From Lepidodermella squamata (Eukaryota > Gastrotricha): a DNA stretch of 64,000 bases. Position numbers and translations under genes: made by a program. This document shows, one piece after another, positions 21,904-33,393 of this stretch. The DNA lies in assembly GCA_047495785.1 (NCBI GenBank), contig JBLDXI010000006.1:124001-188000 (forward strand), in the 5' to 3' direction. Each line of letters starts with the position of its first letter. Position 1 is the first letter of the stretch. A model generated the notes under the pieces. The model made no database searches. It had not been told where the DNA came from and worked only from the letters and a program-made list of their open reading frames with translations.

Positions 21904-22512
21904 TGTACGTAAGACGTAAAATAAATGTTTTGATGACCGATTAGCAATATTAAGCCTTGATGCCTATTGTATTGATCCAATCCAACGCATTAATATTGCA
22001 TATCAACGGCCGCTAAATCAATCATCTCATTGATTAACGATTATTTCAAGATCCAGTAAGCTAAAGCCTTAATGCTATCGATGTAGGCTTCCCTGGTGTG
22101 TGAACGCCTGTGAACTCTAACAACATCTTTGAATTCCATATTTCTCTTTGACTAGGTGGGCTACCAGCTTTTTCAGCTTTATATGCAAAACTTGGGAGGG
22201 CAAAATGAAGTAACCTTACGAAGCCGTATCGTATAAGAGATAAGTATACTTGATTTTCCGTCAGATAATTAGTTTAATTAGACTGTTGGGAATACGCATT
22301 TTCCGATTCATAATTGCAGTTTGTACTCAAAAGCTGCAGATAGGTTTTTAATTGTGGAATTCAATCTCTTTCATTTGATGCGAAGGTTGGATTCGATAAC
22401 TCGTGATTCCTGCGTCCTAACTACCGGTGTGATTTTACGCTAATAATTTCCCATTAGTCACTCCGGTTTTTTGACAAAAACCCCACACAGTACAATATTT
22501 CATCTAATTGAG
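21904..22512. other. Spacer between the unrecognised gene and receptor 3
   Basis: A divergent promoter region of about 600 bp. No coding sequence or repeat was recognised. Confidence 0.4.
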
Positions 22513-24735
22513 ATGATCAGAGTAATTTTCAGCTTAATGCTCGTCTTTGTTGTAGTAAATTCGCAGCGTAATATGGAATACGTCGCAAAAAAGCACAAAC
22601 TGCTGCTATTCTCTACAGCAACCTGGACAGGATCCGAGCCCAGGGACGGCAAAATCTGCCAAGCTGCTATGCAGGTCGCTGTCAACACCGTCAACTCCCG
22701 TCGAGATTTCCTTCCCGACTACAACATCGAAGTTTCTTTCGGCGACGAAGGTCCTTCAGCTGTACTCGCGCCAAGATCATTCATCGACTTTCTTCGAAAA
22801 TCTGAACGAAAGCTGGACGGCAAAACTACCTTTTTGGCGCCAGCTTTCGTAGGTAACGCTCTGATTTGCTTAACTACGGCAAATTTGGTCCGGGAGATGA
22901 ACATGGTCCAGTTTAGCCCAGGTTGCGGCGGAGCAGTGTACGGGAATAGGAAGCTATATCCTTTCCTGTACCGCAATCGAATTTCATCAGAAGGTGGTTA
23001 CTTAATCCCGTTGCTTTTCGCTTTCAAATACAAACCTGGAAATTGGAGGCAGATAGGCATCGTGAGTTACGAGACAAACGGGCGGCTAAGCTCAATGCTT
23101 ATCAATCAAGGTTGGGAACATATGTACGAAGACATCGAGACAGAAGTTACAGAGCAAGTTGTCATGAAACTAAAGAAGTCAAATGCGAGATTAGTATACG
23201 TGGCGAATGGCAACCCTGGACAATATGCACAATACATGTGCATAGCCCATCGATTGGGCATTCGCCCCCCACAATATTTCTTCTTAGCCGGAGCACCAAA
23301 CTTCAATGACCCATACGCTCTCGATTTGAAACTGCCAGCAAACTGCACGCGAGAAATGTTTGCCGACCAAATGCGGGCGACAATTTGGGGCGGCCCGTTT
23401 GACTTTGCGATCGAGCCACACGGGAAGACAGTTTTCGGCTACGACGGTGTGGAATTCGATGCGTACCTAGATCAAGTGACGAACAAATCTCGTTCGGCTG
23501 ATTATTCGAGACGGCATCGATGTTTCGACTCAATGACTCAAACTCTACTATCCCTAGACAAGGCCGATCGCTACCTAAGGGCTAGTTACAACAAATCCCT
23601 CAGAGACTTCGACAAAGACCCCATCACAATTCGAAACGTTGTCAATAAAGCTGCGGCTGAGACGGATTTCAATGGTCTTAGGATAGGAAGGATCAAATAT
23701 AGCGAACGGTTGGAGGTTGACGACGAAGTTCAGTACGTGACGCAATGGCACAACAGATCTATGCGAATTCTGTATGTAGTAAGATACAACGGTTCGAATG
23801 CAAGTTTCATACACGATTTGAAAGCTTACTCAGTTGAGAAGATCAACGATCCGATTTGGGACTTTACAAGAGATGGGCATCCTCCGAAAGACCTGTCCCA
23901 TCTACAACGTCGTTTCAATCTGATTCCGATCGAGAGCTTAAGTATTTTCGGATTTCTCGTAGCAATAAGTGTTGTTTGCCTTTTAGTTTTTATTCGGTTT
24001 GGATTTAAACGTTCCGTGAACTTAAAACTAGATTCAATCATAATTGTTGCTTGTTTCTTTTGTGATCTATCAGCGTTGTTGATGTTGTTGACTGGAATGG
24101 TAGTTTCGAACATTCTCTGCGTATTTCAAGTCCTGATTTTAACTATCGGAATTTCAATCATCGATGGCTCTTTAATATTCCGGATGGTCGTAATAGTTCG
24201 AAGAATTTCAAATTTTTCGAAAGATCGATCACTGACTGATTCGCGTTACCTATCATCAATTTATTGTGAAAAATTGACCCAATCCTATCTCGCGATTTTC
24301 ATAGCTCTAAATATCTCTTTTATCCTAGTGATTCTCGCCATAGATCCGCTGCTAATGACTGCAGCCAGCGATCCGCCTAATTACGACCCGGATTTAGATA
24401 TGTATTACGACGTGACTCGTTACTACTGTACGTCAACTTTCGCCAATTATTGGATGTTAGCGGTGGGTAGTTTTCACCTACTCCTTCTCGTCCTGTCTAG
24501 CTTTCTCGTCTATGAAACGCGAAGAGCTGCGGTGAGACGACGTTTACGTACAGAATTTAAAACCGTACGTCTAGCTGTGTTGAATGCAACTATCATGATG
24601 GGTGCGATGATTGTAATTTTGGAAATAATACCTGTTGAAAGTTCCAATTTGATATTGACCATTCTTGCTTACGGTGTTTTGATATTTGCCAATAGCTCTA
24701 CTGCCATTATTATGATACCTAAACTAAGCTTCTGA
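22513..24735 (+). CDS. Class C (GABA-B-like) 7TM receptor, intronless (receptor 3)
   Basis: An intact 740-aa ORF. The ATG at 22513 was chosen because it starts a signal peptide (MIRVIFSLMLVFVVVNSQ); the upstream in-frame extension has no ATG. Residues of about 25-430 form the Venus-flytrap domain: STATWTGSEPRDGKICQAAM and PDYNIEVSFGDEGPSA form lobe 1, and FSPGCGGA is the substrate-hinge region seen in GABA-B receptors. DGHPPKDLS is the pre-TM1 motif shared with GABA-B. Seven TM segments fill about 475-735, and the protein stops right after TM7 with no coiled-coil tail. N-glycosylation sites are frequent. It is a close paralog of receptor 4. Confidence 0.88.
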   Translation: MIRVIFSLMLVFVVVNSQRNMEYVAKKHKLLLFSTATWTGSEPRDGKICQAAMQVAVNTVNSRRDFLPDYNIEVSFGDEGPSAVLAPRSFIDFLRKSERKLDGKTTFLAPAFVGNALICLTTANLVREMNMVQFSPGCGGAVYGNRKLYPFLYRNRISSEGGYLIPLLFAFKYKPGNWRQIGIVSYETNGRLSSMLINQGWEHMYEDIETEVTEQVVMKLKKSNARLVYVANGNPGQYAQYMCIAHRLGIRPPQYFFLAGAPNFNDPYALDLKLPANCTREMFADQMRATIWGGPFDFAIEPHGKTVFGYDGVEFDAYLDQVTNKSRSADYSRRHRCFDSMTQTLLSLDKADRYLRASYNKSLRDFDKDPITIRNVVNKAAAETDFNGLRIGRIKYSERLEVDDEVQYVTQWHNRSMRILYVVRYNGSNASFIHDLKAYSVEKINDPIWDFTRDGHPPKDLSHLQRRFNLIPIESLSIFGFLVAISVVCLLVFIRFGFKRSVNLKLDSIIIVACFFCDLSALLMLLTGMVVSNILCVFQVLILTIGISIIDGSLIFRMVVIVRRISNFSKDRSLTDSRYLSSIYCEKLTQSYLAIFIALNISFILVILAIDPLLMTAASDPPNYDPDLDMYYDVTRYYCTSTFANYWMLAVGSFHLLLLVLSSFLVYETRRAAVRRRLRTEFKTVRLAVLNATIMMGAMIVILEIIPVESSNLILTILAYGVLIFANSSTAIIMIPKLSF

Positions 24736-25860
24736 ACCTGTTAAATAAAGTCATCATTTTTTAATATACGTTGTTATTTGCAATAAAAAAGATGTGCCTA
24801 GCGGGCACCGGCCAAATTTACTAAATACTAAACCATGGCATCTCATCCATGGTAATCGCTCGAATTTCCTGCTCGAAAGGACATTCAGAGTTAGGGCTGA
24901 GCTAGCAGCAACTCCTGGATCTTCGCCATTTCTGGAGGAGTTCCGCGAGGTTCGCCACTCAGCCCCATCTTGTACTCACTGTACACAGCCTACATCGTTC
25001 AGCACCTCCCGAGCGAATGCATCTCGGCGTGTTTACTGACGACCTCGTGGCTGCGAAAAAACACGAGAGCGAGAAAATTTGGATAGATCGAGTGAATCAT
25101 TCATGCCAGCAAATTGGAAAATGATTTAACAAGTGGCGCTTGTAAGTAAGTAAAATAGCAAGTGGCACTTGAAAATCAACGATTCCAGTAATTTTTATTG
25201 TAACAAAATTTGTGAATATTTGATGAAGCGGATCGGAACTTAGAAAAAATGAAATAAATACAATACAAACCTATAACCTATAGTTGATGGATTCCCAGTC
25301 GATCTGCACTGTCTTTCGACAGGAACGATGACGCCTTGAAGATTCTGATTTCCCAGGTAAGAGAAAAACAGAGCCCTTTATTTCCGAGATCAGCTTCATC
25401 ATTCCTCATTTCCAGACCGAGGGCGAAATACCCGTAGTCCTTAGCTTTCCCTCGCGCTCTCTGCTTTTGAGCGAGCCTCGAGCGAGATTTTGAAACGTTT
25501 TACGACAGCTGCTGTCCCTACATGTATCAAAAGGATGAAAAGCGCAGAAAAGATCAATTTACAAACTAAGGCTGGCTCGTTAGGCTAATCTATTGCTACC
25601 TTTAGATCACCATGGCGCTGAAGCAGCTGAATTCATGTCAAATATGGCTTCAAACAGCCAGTTCAAGACAGCATGTGAAACGCACGCTGTCAAATTCAAA
25701 TGCGTAAGAGATGCGGTAACATCTTTTTATTAGGATTACTCACGACTCCTGGGTCCTAATTGCATCCGGTAACATTTGAAGCTAATTTAAATCGTAATGA
25801 ACAGTTGACGGCTTTCTAAAGACTGTCACAAATGCTTCTTACGCTATATGATAAATTAAG
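24736..25860. other. Spacer between receptors 3 and 4
   Basis: It starts with an AATAAA-containing 3' UTR at about 24743. The rest is non-coding with no recognised repeat. Confidence 0.4.
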
Positions 25861-28083
25861 ATGCTAAGGGTTATCTTTAGTTTTATGCTTCTTTGTGCTT
25901 CAGGAGTATCTCCACAGCGAATGGAAAATATTGCAAAAAAGTACAAACTGTTGTTATTCTCTACTGCAACCTGGACGGGATCAGAGCCCAGGGACGGCAA
26001 AATCTGCCAAGCTGCTATGCAGGTCGCTGTCAATACCGTCAACTCCCGTCGAGATTTCCTTCCCGACTACAATATTGAAGTTTCATTCGGCGATGAAGGT
26101 CCCTCGGCTGTACTTGCGCCCAGAACATTCGTCAACTTTCTTCGAAGTTCCGAAGAAAAGCTGGACGGCAAAACTACCTTTTTGGCGCCGGCTTTTGTAG
26201 GTAATGCTCTAATTTGCTCAACAACGGCGAATTTGGTTCGAGAAATGAAAATGGTTCAGTTCAGCCCAGGTTGCAGCGCCGCGGCTTTTGGAAACCGAAA
26301 ACTGTACCGCTATTTGTATCGCAATCGAATCTCTGCCGAGGCCGGATACCTAATCCCTCTGCTTTTCGCCTTCAACTACACGCCAGGCTATTGGAGGCAG
26401 ATGGGCGTCGTGAGTTATGAGTCAAACGGGCGAGTCAACCCTATGCTAATCAGTCGAGGCTGGGAGCCGCTGTACGAAGACGTCGAAACAGAAGTTACAG
26501 AGCAAGTTGTCATGAAACTAAGGAAAACCAACGCGAGGTTAGTGTATGTGGCGAATGGTAATCCTGGCCAATATGCTTTGTACATGTGCATAGCCCATCG
26601 ATTGGGCATCCGCCCACCTCAATACCTATTCCTATCAGGTGCATCTAACTTCAACGACCCATACGCGCCAGAGTTGAAATTGCCACCGAACTGCACGCGA
26701 GAAATGTTTGCCGACCAAATGAGAGCAACCATTTGGGGTGGTCCGTTTGACTTTGCGATCGAGCCCCACGGCAGGACAGTTTTCGGCTACGACGGTGTGG
26801 AATTCGATGCGTACCTAGATCAGTTAACGAACAATTCTCGATCGGCTGATTATTCAAGGCGACATCGGTGCTTCGACACAATGGCTCAAACTCTGCTATC
26901 CCTAGACAAGGCCGATCGCTACCTAAATGCTAGTTACAACAAATCCCTAAAAGATTTCGACAAGGACCCGAATTCAATTCGGAATGCTGTAAACAAAGCT
27001 GCGGCTGAGACGGATTTCAATGGTCTGAGAATTGGAAGGATCAAGTACAGCGAGCGGTTGGAAGTTGACGATGAGATTCAGTACATAACGCAATGGTTCA
27101 ACGGATCTATGCGGATCCTGTATGTCGTGAAGTATAATGGTTCAAACGCGAGTTTCATCCACGATATTAGAGCTTATTCAATAGAGAAGACCAACGATCC
27201 TATTTGGGACTTTACCAGGGATGGCCATCCTCCGAAAGACCTTTCCCATCTACAGCATCGATACAATCTTATTCCGATCGAGAGTTTTAGTATCTTCGGA
27301 TGTCTCGTAGCATTTAGTTCTTTTTGTCTCTTAGTTTTCATTCGGTTTGGATTCAGACGTTCCACAAACTTCAAACTAGATTCAATCATCATTCTTGCAT
27401 GTTTCCTTTGTGATCTATCGGCGGTGTTAATGCTTTCGACTGGAATGGTTGTTTCCAACTTGATGTGCGTATTTCATACCGTGATTTTGATGACTGGAAT
27501 GTCAATCCTCGATGGATCTATGATTTTTCGTATGGTTGTACTCGTTCGAAGGATTTCAAATTTTTCGAAACATCGATCTCCGACTGATACTCGTTACCTG
27601 TCCTCCATTTATTGTGAAAAATTGACATTTTTATATCTTGCAATTTTCTTTGCCCTTAACCTCGCATCAACCATAGCAATTCTCGCGATAGATCCGTTAC
27701 TAATGATTGCAGCCAGCGATCCGCCTAATTATGACCCGTATGTAGATACGTATTACGACGTGACTCGGTACTACTGTTCTTCAAGTTTCGCCAATTACTG
27801 GATGCTAGCTATAGGATGTTTCCACCTACTCCTTCTCGTCCTGTCTAGCTTTCTCGTCTATGAAACACGACGAGCTTCAGTGCGGCAGAATCTTAGTCTC
27901 GAATTTAAAACCATACGTCTAGCTGTGTTGAATGCAACTATCATGTTGGGGGCGATGATCGTGATTTTGGAAATTTTACCGGGTGAAAGTTCCAACTTAA
28001 TATTGAGCATTTTTGCGTACGGTGTTTTGATTTACGCTAACAGTTCCACTGCCATAATTATGATACCTAAATTATGTTTCTGA
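25861..28083 (+). CDS. Class C (GABA-B-like) 7TM receptor, intronless (receptor 4)
   Basis: An intact 740-aa ORF from an ATG with a signal peptide (MLRVIFSFMLLCASGVSPQ). It is collinear with receptor 3 throughout and of exactly the same length. The Venus-flytrap domain is very similar (STATWTGSEPRDGKICQAAM is identical), and the TM region has diverged more, chiefly in TM3-TM5. It has the same GABA-B-like DGHPPKDLS motif before TM1 and no cytosolic tail. Tandem duplication of receptor 3 in the same orientation is evident. As no tail is available for coiled-coil pairing, dimerisation if any must use the extracellular or TM parts (inference). Confidence 0.88.
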   Translation: MLRVIFSFMLLCASGVSPQRMENIAKKYKLLLFSTATWTGSEPRDGKICQAAMQVAVNTVNSRRDFLPDYNIEVSFGDEGPSAVLAPRTFVNFLRSSEEKLDGKTTFLAPAFVGNALICSTTANLVREMKMVQFSPGCSAAAFGNRKLYRYLYRNRISAEAGYLIPLLFAFNYTPGYWRQMGVVSYESNGRVNPMLISRGWEPLYEDVETEVTEQVVMKLRKTNARLVYVANGNPGQYALYMCIAHRLGIRPPQYLFLSGASNFNDPYAPELKLPPNCTREMFADQMRATIWGGPFDFAIEPHGRTVFGYDGVEFDAYLDQLTNNSRSADYSRRHRCFDTMAQTLLSLDKADRYLNASYNKSLKDFDKDPNSIRNAVNKAAAETDFNGLRIGRIKYSERLEVDDEIQYITQWFNGSMRILYVVKYNGSNASFIHDIRAYSIEKTNDPIWDFTRDGHPPKDLSHLQHRYNLIPIESFSIFGCLVAFSSFCLLVFIRFGFRRSTNFKLDSIIILACFLCDLSAVLMLSTGMVVSNLMCVFHTVILMTGMSILDGSMIFRMVVLVRRISNFSKHRSPTDTRYLSSIYCEKLTFLYLAIFFALNLASTIAILAIDPLLMIAASDPPNYDPYVDTYYDVTRYYCSSSFANYWMLAIGCFHLLLLVLSSFLVYETRRASVRQNLSLEFKTIRLAVLNATIMLGAMIVILEILPGESSNLILSIFAYGVLIYANSSTAIIMIPKLCF

Positions 28084-29732
28084 GGCTTTTGAGTAATTTT
28101 TAATTGAAATACGATGTTGGCAATAAAAATATTGGATGTGCGCCAAGTGGACATCGTAAAATTGGCTGCCAGCTGTATTACTCCCAAATACGGAGTTTCA
28201 CATTTGCATGTCGTACCGTTATGAGCAAACCGCCCTAATTGGCAATTGGGTTACCCTGAAGAGAAATTTCTCTAAAAATCCACTTTTTAAGCAAATTAAT
28301 AATTCCCAAAATAATTATTTCCCAAAACGATACATCGATGACCGATAATCGTGGTATTTTATATTTATTCTCAACTTATTATCATTTTTCGGCATTAATG
28401 GCTGGAAATTTCAAATAATACTCAAATTAAAATTTTCGTCAACGTTAAGGACGTCAACCCTAAGCAGTTTCATTTCTGGTTCCCCAGTTCTAGTATATGG
28501 TCACCTTGCTTGAATTTTCGGATTCCTTTTTTCCAAAGCAGTTGATGCTAGAGACTCTTCCAACCTCCATGAAATCCGATTTCTGTGAACTAGGGGGTTG
28601 AGGTTACTTTTTAGACTGCGAATTGCTTCAGATGACGAAATTAACCAGTCGGAACTAAGATCATTATCTTGAACCTGGAAGGTTCAGCAAAAGTTTCAGC
28701 TGCCAACTATGATCTATCAGTCGGTTTTTGGTTGAACTTCGGGATAGCTTTATTATATCTCTACCAACCCACTTAGTTAGGAATTTAATCAGTTAGCAAC
28801 CTTTTTAGGCTTACAGGAGGAAATATTCGGAGTTTCTAGATACTGTCAATTATTGTCCTTAGCGATATCTGATATCTCCATCTTGGGCATATTGCCTCAT
28901 GGGTTATCCCAATTGCCTTTTGGGAGGATTGCCTAAAACGGTACGACATTCACATTCTCCTTTGAATCGCAATTTTAATAATTCTCGTACTTGTCGTACT
29001 CGATTTTATCAATTAATCGATCTATTGGTTTTTCTTTCCGATAAAGCCAATATTGGTAATATTGGTTCCACAACTATACCTGAGAATGCTAGGCATAAAA
29101 ATTCCCAGAGTCAGGATTTATGTATATGACCTGAACATTAAGCTGGGCTGCTGATGACGGCGGTGTGAATTGGATGTTAAGAAAGAAATGAATCGATTCG
29201 CTAATTGTTATTGCAATGAAACAGCCGCCGAGTTGCCCCCATTTCGTCCCTATCATACCCCAAACCCCAATACACATTTTCGACCAGTTTTCGATCGGGA
29301 TTTAGCCATCGATCAACCATCAACATGTAGACTTATTTTTGTTGTTTTGTGTGATTAAAAAATTTCCATTAAACAATTAAAATGTCCCTTTGTTTCCGCT
29401 CTAAAGCTAACATGTCCCTCTAGACTGAGAGGAGAATGCTACATCAGAATTTAAGAGAAATTCGGAATTGAAAAACTGAAAAAATAATGAACTCATTTTG
29501 CATGTTATTTTAGCAGACGCTCTTCTATTTTGACCTGATTTTCAGGCCAATTTTCACAAATTAGTGCTGTTACGATTCTCAATTACGCAACACATGCGGC
29601 GCATCCAATCATCACTGAGTCACGCCTCGACTATTTCAACTCGCCGCAATTCGCAAAGCAATCACCAGTCTATCAAACACATTTCGAATTTCACTCTCAT
29701 TTTTCGACAACAACAACTACAACATCAGCAAC
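28084..29732. other. Long non-coding stretch
   Basis: About 1.65 kb with only short shadow ORFs. The 3' UTR signal of receptor 4 (AATAAAA) is near 28122. I see no repeat family, RNA gene or exon here. Confidence 0.4.
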
Positions 29733-30005
29733 ATGGATTCGATCAAGAGCGCCTACTACAGCCTGACTGGCGCGACGAAGTCAAGCACGGCCGATGCGGC
29801 GAGTGGCTTGTCGACCGGCGCCGCCCAACTGGCGACCAGTGCCCAGGAATCGTCGCTGATGGACGCGCAACGCAAGGCCGAGATCGACGCTGAGCGAAAC
29901 CGCCAGGCAGCTGTCGACCACGCCCGGGAAGCTGCTCAGAAGGCCGAGGAAGCTGCACGTGCTGCTGAAGAAGCTGCTCGAGCTGCATCAACCACAACCC
30001 GTTGA
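29733..30005 (+). CDS. Ala/Glu-rich helical protein, LEA-like
   Basis: A 90-aa ORF from an ATG at 29733. The N-terminal third is Ser/Thr/Ala-rich and the C-terminal half is a continuous Ala/Glu/Arg helix (HAREAAQKAEEAARAAEEAA), with no Cys, no Trp and only an N-terminal Tyr pair. This composition is typical of disordered-to-helical LEA-type and other stress-protective proteins, or of a short coiled coil. It is too repetitive to assign by eye. It is convergent with the Cys-loop channel gene. No intron seen. Confidence 0.55.
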   Translation: MDSIKSAYYSLTGATKSSTADAASGLSTGAAQLATSAQESSLMDAQRKAEIDAERNRQAAVDHAREAAQKAEEAARAAEEAARAASTTTR

Positions 30006-30149
30006 ATTTCTCCGAATTTCGCCGGCTTATTTCGGCACAAAAAAATGACCTGTTTTTTTTCTTCATCATCATTTTACGATATACGCAATTCTTTTTATTA
30101 TTTCAATCGATTTGTACTCACGTGTGTGATTTTTAATTGTAATAATTAA

Positions 30150-32311
30150 TTACAGTATGTAGTAAAGAAGTATAGGGCTGAGAATTGTGCACAAAAGTCC
30201 GAAAATAAACAAGCCAATGTCGATTTTACCGAGTATTTTTGCCAATTTACCTCGCAGTTTCTCGTCAATGAATCCTGTCAAAAATGAACATTTTTTTATT
30301 GCGAAAAATTAATAAAATTATTCTGAAGCAATTTTTGATTTTTTTTAATTTGATTTAAAATGTGAAATTTTGCTAATTCCAGTGAATACGGGTTAATTTT
30401 TGACCTTTGTCACTTGACTTTGCAGATGATTAACCTTTCGGGGGTGATGGTTGGAAAATGCGATTTTCAGCATAAAATGCATCGTCCCGTAAGATTTTTT
30501 GCTTGACTTTAAAATCAAAGTGATTGGACCTATATTAAATCGTCAATAAAATACAATTAGTTTGACCTCAGATGGCATTTTCGTTTATTTCCCATATTTT
30601 TTAAATTTTCAAATATTTTAAAATTATTTGTTCGGCTTGGAATATTCGCTTCCCTTGAGTATTTTGTTCCGACGGTGAGTTCAGGGAAGCTACCTTAAAG
30701 ACCTGATAACCTGATTTTTTTAATTAACCGGTGCCCCAATTAAAAAAAACGGTTTGCAAATTGTTTGACCACAATTTTCAGGAGGAATCTTGAAACTCAT
30801 GAGCCCGTTACATATTATGCAAATGAGCGTCTACAATTACCCGCTAAATTTTCAAGGTTAGCCATAGAATTGAATTACAAACAATCAGGCAAGATCCGGA
30901 AATTTTTCAAAAATCATAGATAAATCATGATTGATTTTGCCCTTCTTTGGGTCGAATTTCACAAATTTTTGTGAAAAAGCTGTGATCATACCTTTGAAAA
31001 ACATTAATATATTAATTTCATCATTTCTGGCTTCGGATGCTATAAGGGCGGAAATTGACAGTAAGAGAATTTCCCGAAGAAATGAAGCGGCAAATGATTT
31101 TTAAAATACCTGGAAAATTTATCGATTTAAAAATTTATAAAAAAAATTGAAATCTTAAATTTAGGTATTTTTATATAAATGTTAAATTCATAAATCGATG
31201 AATGTATACATTTTTTAAATTATTTATTTGAAATTTCCGTCTCACCTGTTCGGACTGACATGATGTAGACTGAAAGTATCGCTTGAAGGATGAAAATTGT
31301 GTTCAGGCAAGACAGCGTGCTGATGAACCACAACAGGGCCGAATTGCTGATTTTCGGCAGCGAACTCGTCACGGTTGACTGGATGACCCAAAACGCGAGC
31401 AGAATCGTGACTAGAAAACTCGACTTTTCAACGGTATCAGACGGGCAAAACAGCGCGGCTAGTTGCAACACGGCGACGACGCAACTCGGCAAAATTATTG
31501 TCTGCACATGGTAGCCGGGCAGGCGGCGGGCAGTGAAGCGGAACGACACAACACTGCGGCCATTAACGCCCGAATTAACGCTCGCGTTGATGCCGACAAG
31601 ATCCCAAATTGGCCCGCCGATAGATGCGCTGTCTTTGCCCAGTAAATACCCGACTGAATCGAGATTTTTCCCGGCAATCGACCCAACACTCAACGCGACT
31701 TGTTCCTCGTGGATTAAAGGCGCCCATAAGAATTCGCAGGTGTGTGTATCGAACGGGAACCATTTGATATTAGCCTCCATAGGGCAATTCGCGTGGAAAT
31801 ACGAGTAGATGTACCATGTGCTTGTACTATTTGACTGGTACGTTTTGTCGCCAATCGCCGTCCAACTTACTGTTACCTGAGTTATATCTCGAATTTGCGT
31901 GAAAAGTTCCGGGTTTCTCGGGTCGTTGAATTGCCATAAAACAGGCACCCAGATTCGATTGGCCGAAATTTGATAGTCGACGTAGTTCGGCGTCATCGAC
32001 CTGCCCAAGGCTGAGATCGAATCGTCGAACCATTTCAGCTTTATCCGGCCCGTGAATGACATGATTTCTTCGATGTCGTCGATTCCGTTGAAGGTCGTAA
32101 TCGAAAGTGAAAAATTGACCTGGTTTGGGTATTGCCCTAATGACGTTGGAACCGGCTGCACGCCTGGTGGGTCATTTTCGGCCAATGACTCGGCTAATCG
32201 CTTAGTTTCCGAGTAGATTTTCTGCGATTCCTCGCGACCACTCGAGGCTTTGATAGCCGACGAAGGATTTGCAAAATACAGGAATATTGTCAGAATTATT
32301 GGAAAATTCAT
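30150..32311 (-). CDS. Cys-loop ligand-gated ion channel subunit with a very short M3-M4 loop
   Basis: Exon 1 (31246-32311) has a signal peptide (MNFPIILTIFLYFANPSSA) and the extracellular domain with the Cys loop CPMEANIKWFPFDTHTC (13 residues between the Cys). M1-M3 follow, with EKSSFLVTILLAFWVIQSTV as M2. It ends at a strong donor CAG|GTGAGA, phase 1. Exon 2 (30150-30274) starts after TTGACAG and encodes M4 (IGLFIFGLLCTILSPILLYY) and the stop, giving 396 aa. The linker between M3 and M4 is only about 20 residues, against 80 or more in most animal subunits. There is no vicinal Cys pair in loop C, so it is a non-alpha type. The ligand and ion are not decidable. Confidence 0.85.
30791..30833. 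repeat. Short dispersed repeat, copy 1
   Basis: CTTGAAACTCATGAGC followed by an AAATGAGCGT motif. A similar block lies at 33991-34036, and the ATTCAAATGAG core recurs near 35800 and 43050. It is inside the channel intron. Probably a decayed transposon end; the family is not identified. Confidence 0.4.
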
Positions 32312-32965
32312 TTTTTAGGTTTTAAGTTTTGCAAAATAATACTCATCCGCGCTTTCTTCAGAACTTGGTTTGTTTATTTTCAATCAAATTTCTTAGTCAA
32401 CATCGCCGCCTTCAAATCGTTATAATCGGCTGATTTTCCAATATTGGGTGACTACAACCATTAATCATTAAAGGTTAGAAAAGTAACTCAAGTTAGCTGG
32501 TTCTCTGATTCGCTAAATTGTGAGACCTTGGCACGATGGCATTTTCGAAGATTTCCAACATTTTTGAAATTTTAAAATATTTAAACAAATTTAAATGTCA
32601 TTTGCAATTAAAATTAATTTTCTATTTTAACGTAAAAACGCGATTTTTATTCAAGTTTATAGTCATACACTTTTATTTTGAAGGGCGAAAAATCAAATAA
32701 AAATTTAAATTGAAAAAAATCATGAATCATCTTTGTCAAGTTTAGAGGCTAGAACCGTAGTTCAGGTTAGCTGGTTCTATGAATTTCTACCTTCTCAGCT
32801 GTAGCGTGGGTCGAACAGTAGCAGGGCTCAAGTAATGACTTGTTTTATTGTATTCGGAAATTTACCATAAATGAAAGAACCTATAGCTTTGGGTTAGGGT
32901 TAAGTATTTTCAACTTGCTGACATCTTCACGGCTTTTTCTCACTTCAGCAATCATGTGATGATTT
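32312..32965. other. Spacer upstream of the Cys-loop channel gene
   Basis: AT-rich, with the short direct repeat GTTAGCTGGTTCT at about 32495 and 32770. No coding sequence seen. Confidence 0.35.
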
Positions 32966-33393
32966 TCAGCCCATAGTATACGCTACTACAGAGGCCGGCA
33001 GTTTAGCCATCCCGCCATTCGGCTTGCAGTTGTAGTACAATGTGCAGATTTTCTTGGCGCTGTCGTACGTAAAGCCGATAGCGCCCGAAGCTTTGCCTTT
33101 ACAGAGATCTATTGTTTCAGATTGGCGAATACTACCGGAATGTGTTCGCTATTGCAAATCGAGCCGGCTGGCTTGAAAGGCGACATTCTCTTTAGCATAG
33201 CATTTTCTATAGACGGAATCAAAATTGAGAAATGCCGAAGGTGCTGATATAATCTCTTACCCTTCTCGGCATTTTTCGCCAACTGCTCGTTAGTTATTCC
33301 CAGAAGTTTCAGACGATCAGCAGCACCATCGGCAGTAGCAACAGCAGCTATAACCGCCATGAAAGCTGCTACATAAATGATCTTTTTCGCCAT
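32966..33393 (-). CDS. Small secreted protein, weakly Kunitz-like
   Basis: Exon 1 (33261-33393) has a clear signal peptide (MAKKIIYVAAFMAVIAAVATA) and ends AAGG|GTAAGA. Exon 2 (32966-33108) starts after ACAATAG and reads LCKGKASGAIGFTYDS, then KKICTLYYNC, to the stop; 91 aa. Phase 1 is the only combination that avoids stops. The order Leu-Cys ... Gly-x-x-x-Phe-Thr-Tyr-Asp ... Cys-x-x-Tyr-Tyr-x-Cys is reminiscent of the Kunitz core, but only three Cys are present, so a complete Kunitz disulfide set is missing. Function unknown. Confidence 0.55.
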
